A stretch of 64,000 nt of DNA from CAVVFX01 sp963747535 (GTDB lineage: Bacteria; Acidobacteriota; Terriglobia; Bryobacterales; Bryobacteraceae): assembly GCA_963747535.1 (NCBI GenBank), contig CAVVFX010000020.1:868001-932000 (forward strand). Direction: 5' to 3'. Below are positions 60,519-64,000 of this stretch, one piece after another (position 1 is the first letter of the stretch; every line of letters starts with the position of its first letter). Position numbers and translations under genes: made by a program. The notes under the pieces were generated by a model. It was not told where the DNA came from, made no database searches, and saw only the letters and a program-made list of their open reading frames with translations.

Positions 60519-62315
60519 CTATCTGATACGCGGCGCAAGGGAGTCCGCCAGCAAAGCGTTTTCTTCGGGCAAGCGAACGGCGATCCGCCACCAGGCCCGG
60601 CCATCGTGGAATCGCCCCGAAACGTCCTTCACGTAGATCGATCGCTCGGCGAGAAGTCTCGCCGCCTCGGCCTTGCCGCAATCGGCGTCCCAGCGAAAGC
60701 GCACCAGCAGGAAATTGCCTCCACTCGGCCACACCGTGTCCACTGGTGCCAGCGCGGCTAACGTCGCACGAAACGACTCGCGATCCTGGGCCGTCCTCCG
60801 GAGACTTTCTTCGATGCTCCTGCGATGTTTCAGCGCGATTTCCAGGAGAAACTCCGCCAGAGAGTTAAGGTTCCAGATAGGCACGTCCTGACCGAGGCCG
60901 CGCAGGAACTCCGCGTTGCGGCTGTAGACGTAGCCCAACCGCAATCCGGGTATGCCCAGCGTCTTGCTGAGACTGCAGATGACATGCAGGTTTTCAACCG
61001 GAGACTTCTCCAGCAGGCGTACCAGGGACCCCGCGCCGCACAGATCGCCTTCCTGAAAAGCCAGGAACGATTCGTCAACCAGGATGCTCTTGCCTGGATT
61101 ACGGCACGCAAAGGCGAGAATTTCCGCCGCCGGGACGGTAGTGCCGGTCGGGTTATTGGGGGTCACGAACACCACCACATCGGCATCCCTGGCCTGCCCG
61201 GCAATCTCGCATACCGAGACCCGGCCGTTATCTTCATACACAGCGCACGAGGGGAACGCGGCCTGGTATTCGCCGAAACCAGGGTCCGGTATCAAAGCCC
61301 GGGCATCGCGAAAACGGCGCCGCAGAAACGGGTAGACCTGGGAAGCGCCATTGAGAATCTGCAGATTCGCGGCATCGCACAACAACAGGTAAGACAGCTT
61401 TTCGTTCAGCACCGTCTGCCTGGAGCCGTAGTTCCGGACCAGCGCGAGGGCGGAGTTGCGAATCTCGCCGAGCACCGCATGCGTGGGGAAATACATGTTG
61501 CGCAGGAAGCAGAAATCCAGCAGGTCGTGAGCCCAGTAGCCGCCGGCAGTTCGCTCCAGGATCGCGCCCCGGGCGGCACGGTTGAAGACAAACTCCGCGG
61601 CGGATAAATCATTCGGGTCATCGACTTCAGCCCACAGTTCACCTTCCAGGATTTCGGCGTGGACGCTGGCCTGGCGCATGTAGATCAGCATCCCCAGGAT
61701 CAGTTCGTAGTAGACGTTGTCGTCGATGAATCGCGCGTAAAAGGTCAGCAGGCGCTGCAGCGGGCCGCTGCAGAGTTCCGTCGAAAGTTTATAGATGTTG
61801 AGGGTCTTGAATTTTCCCGCGAAGGAAAAATCCTCCTGCTGCAGGTGCGGTGGGATGACGTTGGTGACGACGCCGTTCGATACGCTGACTACGGTGCCGT
61901 CCATTCCCGTGCGATAACGATCGACCAGCGCTACGTTCCGGTGGGGGGAGTGCAACAGGCGCGTGAGCACGGCGGGCTCATAGATCAGATCCGATTCGAT
62001 CAGGATCACGTCGCGATCGAGCGGCAGGTTTTCGAATGCGAGCGCCAGCGAGTGGATGTTGTTGGTCTCTTCGAAACGGGCGTTGTGGATGAAGTGAAAG
62101 TGATGATTCGGGTAATGAGCCCGCAAGTAATTGCTGATCTCTTCCGCACGGTAACCGGTCACGACCGCCGTTTCCCTGATGCCGTTTTCGATCAGGCCGT
62201 CCATGATCCGCGCAAGGATGGTTTTGCCGCCGACGGCGAGCAGTGTCTTATGTGTTTTGTCGGATAGGGGGCGCATCCGACGGCCAAAGCCCGCGGCGAG
62301 AATAATCGCTCTCAA
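60519..62315 (-). CDS. Cytidylyltransferase fused to class I aminotransferase/decarboxylase
   Basis: A 598-residue bifunctional enzyme. Residues 1-235 are a nucleotidyltransferase: ILAAGFGRRMRPLSDKTHKT, LIESDLIYEP (metal-binding Asp) and MDGTVVSVSNG, as in LicC/PntC-type CTP:phospho-base cytidylyltransferases. Residues about 250-598 are a fold-type I PLP enzyme: FVTPNNPTGTTVP, then SILVDESFL and the Schiff-base lysine in SLSKTLGIPGLRLGY, closest in look to CobD/HisC (phosphothreonine/phosphoserine decarboxylase or aminotransferase). It may make and activate phosphoethanolamine, or an aminophosphonate as in PntC-AEPT fusions, for the CDP-alcohol phosphotransferase nearby. The aminotransferase type here is class I rather than class V, which favours the former. 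Confidence 0.8.
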   Translation of the reverse strand: MRAIILAAGFGRRMRPLSDKTHKTLLAVGGKTILARIMDGLIENGIRETAVVTGYRAEEISNYLRAHYPNHHFHFIHNARFEETNNIHSLALAFENLPLDRDVILIESDLIYEPAVLTRLLHSPHRNVALVDRYRTGMDGTVVSVSNGVVTNVIPPHLQQEDFSFAGKFKTLNIYKLSTELCSGPLQRLLTFYARFIDDNVYYELILGMLIYMRQASVHAEILEGELWAEVDDPNDLSAAEFVFNRAARGAILERTAGGYWAHDLLDFCFLRNMYFPTHAVLGEIRNSALALVRNYGSRQTVLNEKLSYLLLCDAANLQILNGASQVYPFLRRRFRDARALIPDPGFGEYQAAFPSCAVYEDNGRVSVCEIAGQARDADVVVFVTPNNPTGTTVPAAEILAFACRNPGKSILVDESFLAFQEGDLCGAGSLVRLLEKSPVENLHVICSLSKTLGIPGLRLGYVYSRNAEFLRGLGQDVPIWNLNSLAEFLLEIALKHRRSIEESLRRTAQDRESFRATLAALAPVDTVWPSGGNFLLVRFRWDADCGKAEAARLLAERSIYVKDVSGRFHDGRAWWRIAVRLPEENALLADSLAPRIR

Positions 62316-62900
62316 GGGATCCTCCGATCTGCAAGTTGTGTCAATCTGCTTATGGTAGTCCCAAAATTCGCGATCTCAGAGCGCGGGGGGAATGTAGAAC
62401 TTACTCGTCTCAACAGCCCGGAGAAGCCCCCACAGCGACTCTCCAGGCGTATTTTCGCGCCTTGGAAAACAGTTGTGGCTGAAATTGGTAGAGATTAGCG
62501 AGTCTCCGAACTGTCCATTTGGCCGAAACTCGTGCTGGGGAAGCGACACCGCACCCCCAATTCCTCCTATGAAACACGCCCACGGAAACCACATGAGTGA
62601 TTAGCCGCCGACTCGCCGAATGACTCGGCCGGTGTTTGGCCGGCCAGACTCCTTGCGGGTAGTCACCCACCGTCCAGCGATTACTCTTTGCACTTGCCAC
62701 GTCGGAACAGCTAGTGCGAGAACACGAATCACTTTGTATCGGTGGCCGCAGCGGCGTGCGTCACGCCCGTTGCACCTTGAGCCAACTCGTGCTCCTATTT
62801 CAAGACTTGCAGAAGATCTGCTCCTTGGGGGACCAGAAATTGCACTGCGGGCATGTCTGGCACCGCTGCCGATGTACTTTAGAGAGCCCGCGTCATTCCG
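62316..62900. other. Intergenic stretch without a supported gene
   Basis: Over 585 bp several short open frames exist on both strands, but none resembles a known family or has a good ribosome-binding site. It should contain the terminator of the GMC oxidoreductase (minus strand) and the promoter of the cytidylyltransferase fusion. No strong repeat or palindrome is visible. Confidence 0.5.
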
Positions 62901-64000
62901 CTAAAGGCGCAGCATCCATTCGGCCGCACGCTCCGCAACCGCCAGCACCGTTGCGCAAGTATTGCCATTTGGCAGTTCCGGCATCACCGACGCATCCACC
63001 ACCCGCAGCCCCTCTACGCCTCGTACTCTCAGTTGCGTGTCCACCACCGCGTTGGGATCGCTCCCCATGCGGCACGTCCCGGCTGGGTGGTAGCAACTCT
63101 CGCCTACCCAGCGGAGGTACGCCTCCAGGTCGGACGCCGCGGTCAGTTCGGCGCCCGGCAGTACTTCGGCCCCCAGTGGAAACTTCCGCAGCGCGTTTGT
63201 CTGAGCCAGTTCCCGCGCCATACCGATTCCCGCCAACGCCGTGCGCACATCCTCCCGTGCGGACAAAAAGTTCGGATCGATCGCCGGAGCGGCGTCCGGG
63301 TCAGGCGACTGCAACGTCACCCGGCCACGGCTGGCGGTGCGGGTCAAGCAGAACTGCAGATCGACGGTACCCGGATAGAGCGACGTCTGGAAGTGCGTGA
63401 CGAATTGCAAGTCGGGGATATCTGCGGTGGCGCCGGATCTCAAAACGGCCCCCGCCTCGCAACAATTCGAAGCCAGGACACCTCTTCTCCGCAGCCCGTA
63501 GTCCAGCGCGGCCGGAACCCAGTACAACATTTCCCCCGGAGACCTACGGCCACTCTCATACAAGACGGGGATTCGCAAATGGTCCTGTAGGTTCTGCCCC
63601 ACTCCAGCCAGATCCAGTTGCACCGGGATGCCCAGTGCGCGCAACGTTGTTGCGGGGCCGATGCCGGACAACATCAATATTTTGGGTGAATTCAGGGCCC
63701 CGGCCGAGACCACCACTTCACGGCGCGCGCGCGCCAGGCGCAATCCTCCCGATCGCGTGCTGAACTCGACGCCCACGGCGCGGCCTCTCTCGATCACGAC
63801 GCGATGGACCAACGCGCCCGTCTCGATGTCAACTTGCGTCGACGCAGGTGCCAGATAGGCAGTTGCCGCGCCGGCCCGTTTGCCACGCCGCTGCATCACG
63901 GCGAAAAGACCCGCACCCTCGGCCGCCGGATGGTTGAAATCCCGTACCAGGGGCATTCCGCGTTCCAGGCACGCCTCCACGAAGGCGCGGGAAAACGGCG
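62901..64000 (-). CDS. GMC oxidoreductase (choline dehydrogenase-like), N-terminus missing
   Basis: The C-terminal 366 residues or so of a flavin GMC oxidoreductase; the frame runs off the right edge, so the FAD-binding N-terminus is absent. VVVSAGALNSPKILMLSGIG and VGQNLQDHL are PROSITE-type GMC motifs, and the catalytic His is in CYHPAGTCRMG, followed by VDASVMPELPNGNTCATVLAVAERAAEWM. It resembles choline/alcohol dehydrogenases, but these are poorly specific by sequence. A link to the lipid head-group cluster is possible but unproven. Confidence 0.9.
   Translation of the reverse strand, partial: PFSRAFVEACLERGMPLVRDFNHPAAEGAGLFAVMQRRGKRAGAATAYLAPASTQVDIETGALVHRVVIERGRAVGVEFSTRSGGLRLARARREVVVSAGALNSPKILMLSGIGPATTLRALGIPVQLDLAGVGQNLQDHLRIPVLYESGRRSPGEMLYWVPAALDYGLRRRGVLASNCCEAGAVLRSGATADIPDLQFVTHFQTSLYPGTVDLQFCLTRTASRGRVTLQSPDPDAAPAIDPNFLSAREDVRTALAGIGMARELAQTNALRKFPLGAEVLPGAELTAASDLEAYLRWVGESCYHPAGTCRMGSDPNAVVDTQLRVRGVEGLRVVDASVMPELPNGNTCATVLAVAERAAEWMLRL

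Noticed and set aside
60519..62315. Firm assignment as PntC-AEP transaminase
   Set aside because: The PLP domain looks like class I (CobD/HisC), not class V, and no phosphonate genes are in the window.
62620..62904. 94-codon open frame in the last intergenic gap
   Set aside because: Composition is arginine-rich as in out-of-frame GC-rich DNA, and nothing is recognisable.
1..64000. tRNA, rRNA or CRISPR array
   Set aside because: No cloverleaf, rRNA core or regularly spaced repeats could be found by eye; the tandem heptamers at 9051-9106 lack spacers.

Overview
This 64 kb window looks like a chromosomal contig from an acidobacterium of the Solibacter/Bryobacter lineage (inference). Four things point there. 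A secreted protein (44114-45448) ends in the domain first defined in Candidatus Solibacter. There is a PSCyt/DUF1549/DUF1553 plus DUF1501 pair, and a remnant of the MacB-like duplicated permeases typical of Acidobacteria. The genome is GC-rich, with many ATGA start/stop overlaps and dispersed REP-like hairpins between genes. No rRNA, tRNA or CRISPR array was seen, and both ends cut through genes.

Layout. 1-3.4 kb: the end of a carbamate kinase - SsnA aminohydrolase - PLP enzyme operon, the kind of set found in purine/hydantoin catabolism clusters. 3.5-9 kb: a TauE/SafE transporter, then a hybrid kinase / receiver / NtrC-type regulator operon facing a tandem universal stress protein. Two divergent sigma-54-like promoters and a perfect palindrome lie between them. 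9.1-11.9 kb: an acyl-CoA synthetase (NDP-forming) fused to a GNAT domain. 12-18.6 kb: a porin-cytochrome conduit for extracellular electron transfer (MtrC-, MtrA- and MtrB-like) coupled to a tetra-modular cytochrome c. 18.6-24.8 kb: a VOC protein, a type II toxin-antitoxin pair, a large P-loop ATPase/phosphoribosyltransferase fusion, and an intact ISL3-family insertion sequence with an 8-bp target duplication. 25.2-31.1 kb: housekeeping genes (YjhG/YagF dehydratase, RmlD, GuaB) and small genes.

31.2-36.2 kb: a complete group 3b [NiFe]-hydrogenase operon with an embedded cyclic-nucleotide-binding protein and its maturation protease, behind a promoter and a 22-bp palindrome. 36.4-46 kb: secreted proteins, the DUF1549/DUF1501 pair, an aldehyde dehydrogenase, a CHRD protein and the Solibacter-type surface protein. 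45.6-54.3 kb: a Big-like membrane protein, an FG-GAP surface protein, a multi-TIR protein, and an nSTAND-WD40 protein overlapping the TIR gene. The last two resemble a split prokaryotic NLR-like sensor. 54.5-62.3 kb: a TIM-barrel protein, a SET-domain protein, and what may be a polar-lipid head-group system. The latter comprises a CDP-alcohol phosphotransferase fused to a 2OG oxygenase, a SAM methyltransferase, a lipid-flippase-like ABC exporter carrying a cNMP domain, and a cytidylyltransferase fused to an aminotransferase/decarboxylase. The window closes in a GMC oxidoreductase.

The least-described candidates are the lipid head-group cluster, the ATPase-PRTase fusion beside the TA pair and IS, the TIR / nSTAND-WD40 pair, and the divergent sigma-54 control region. 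All functions are read from motifs and gene context by eye; no database search was run.
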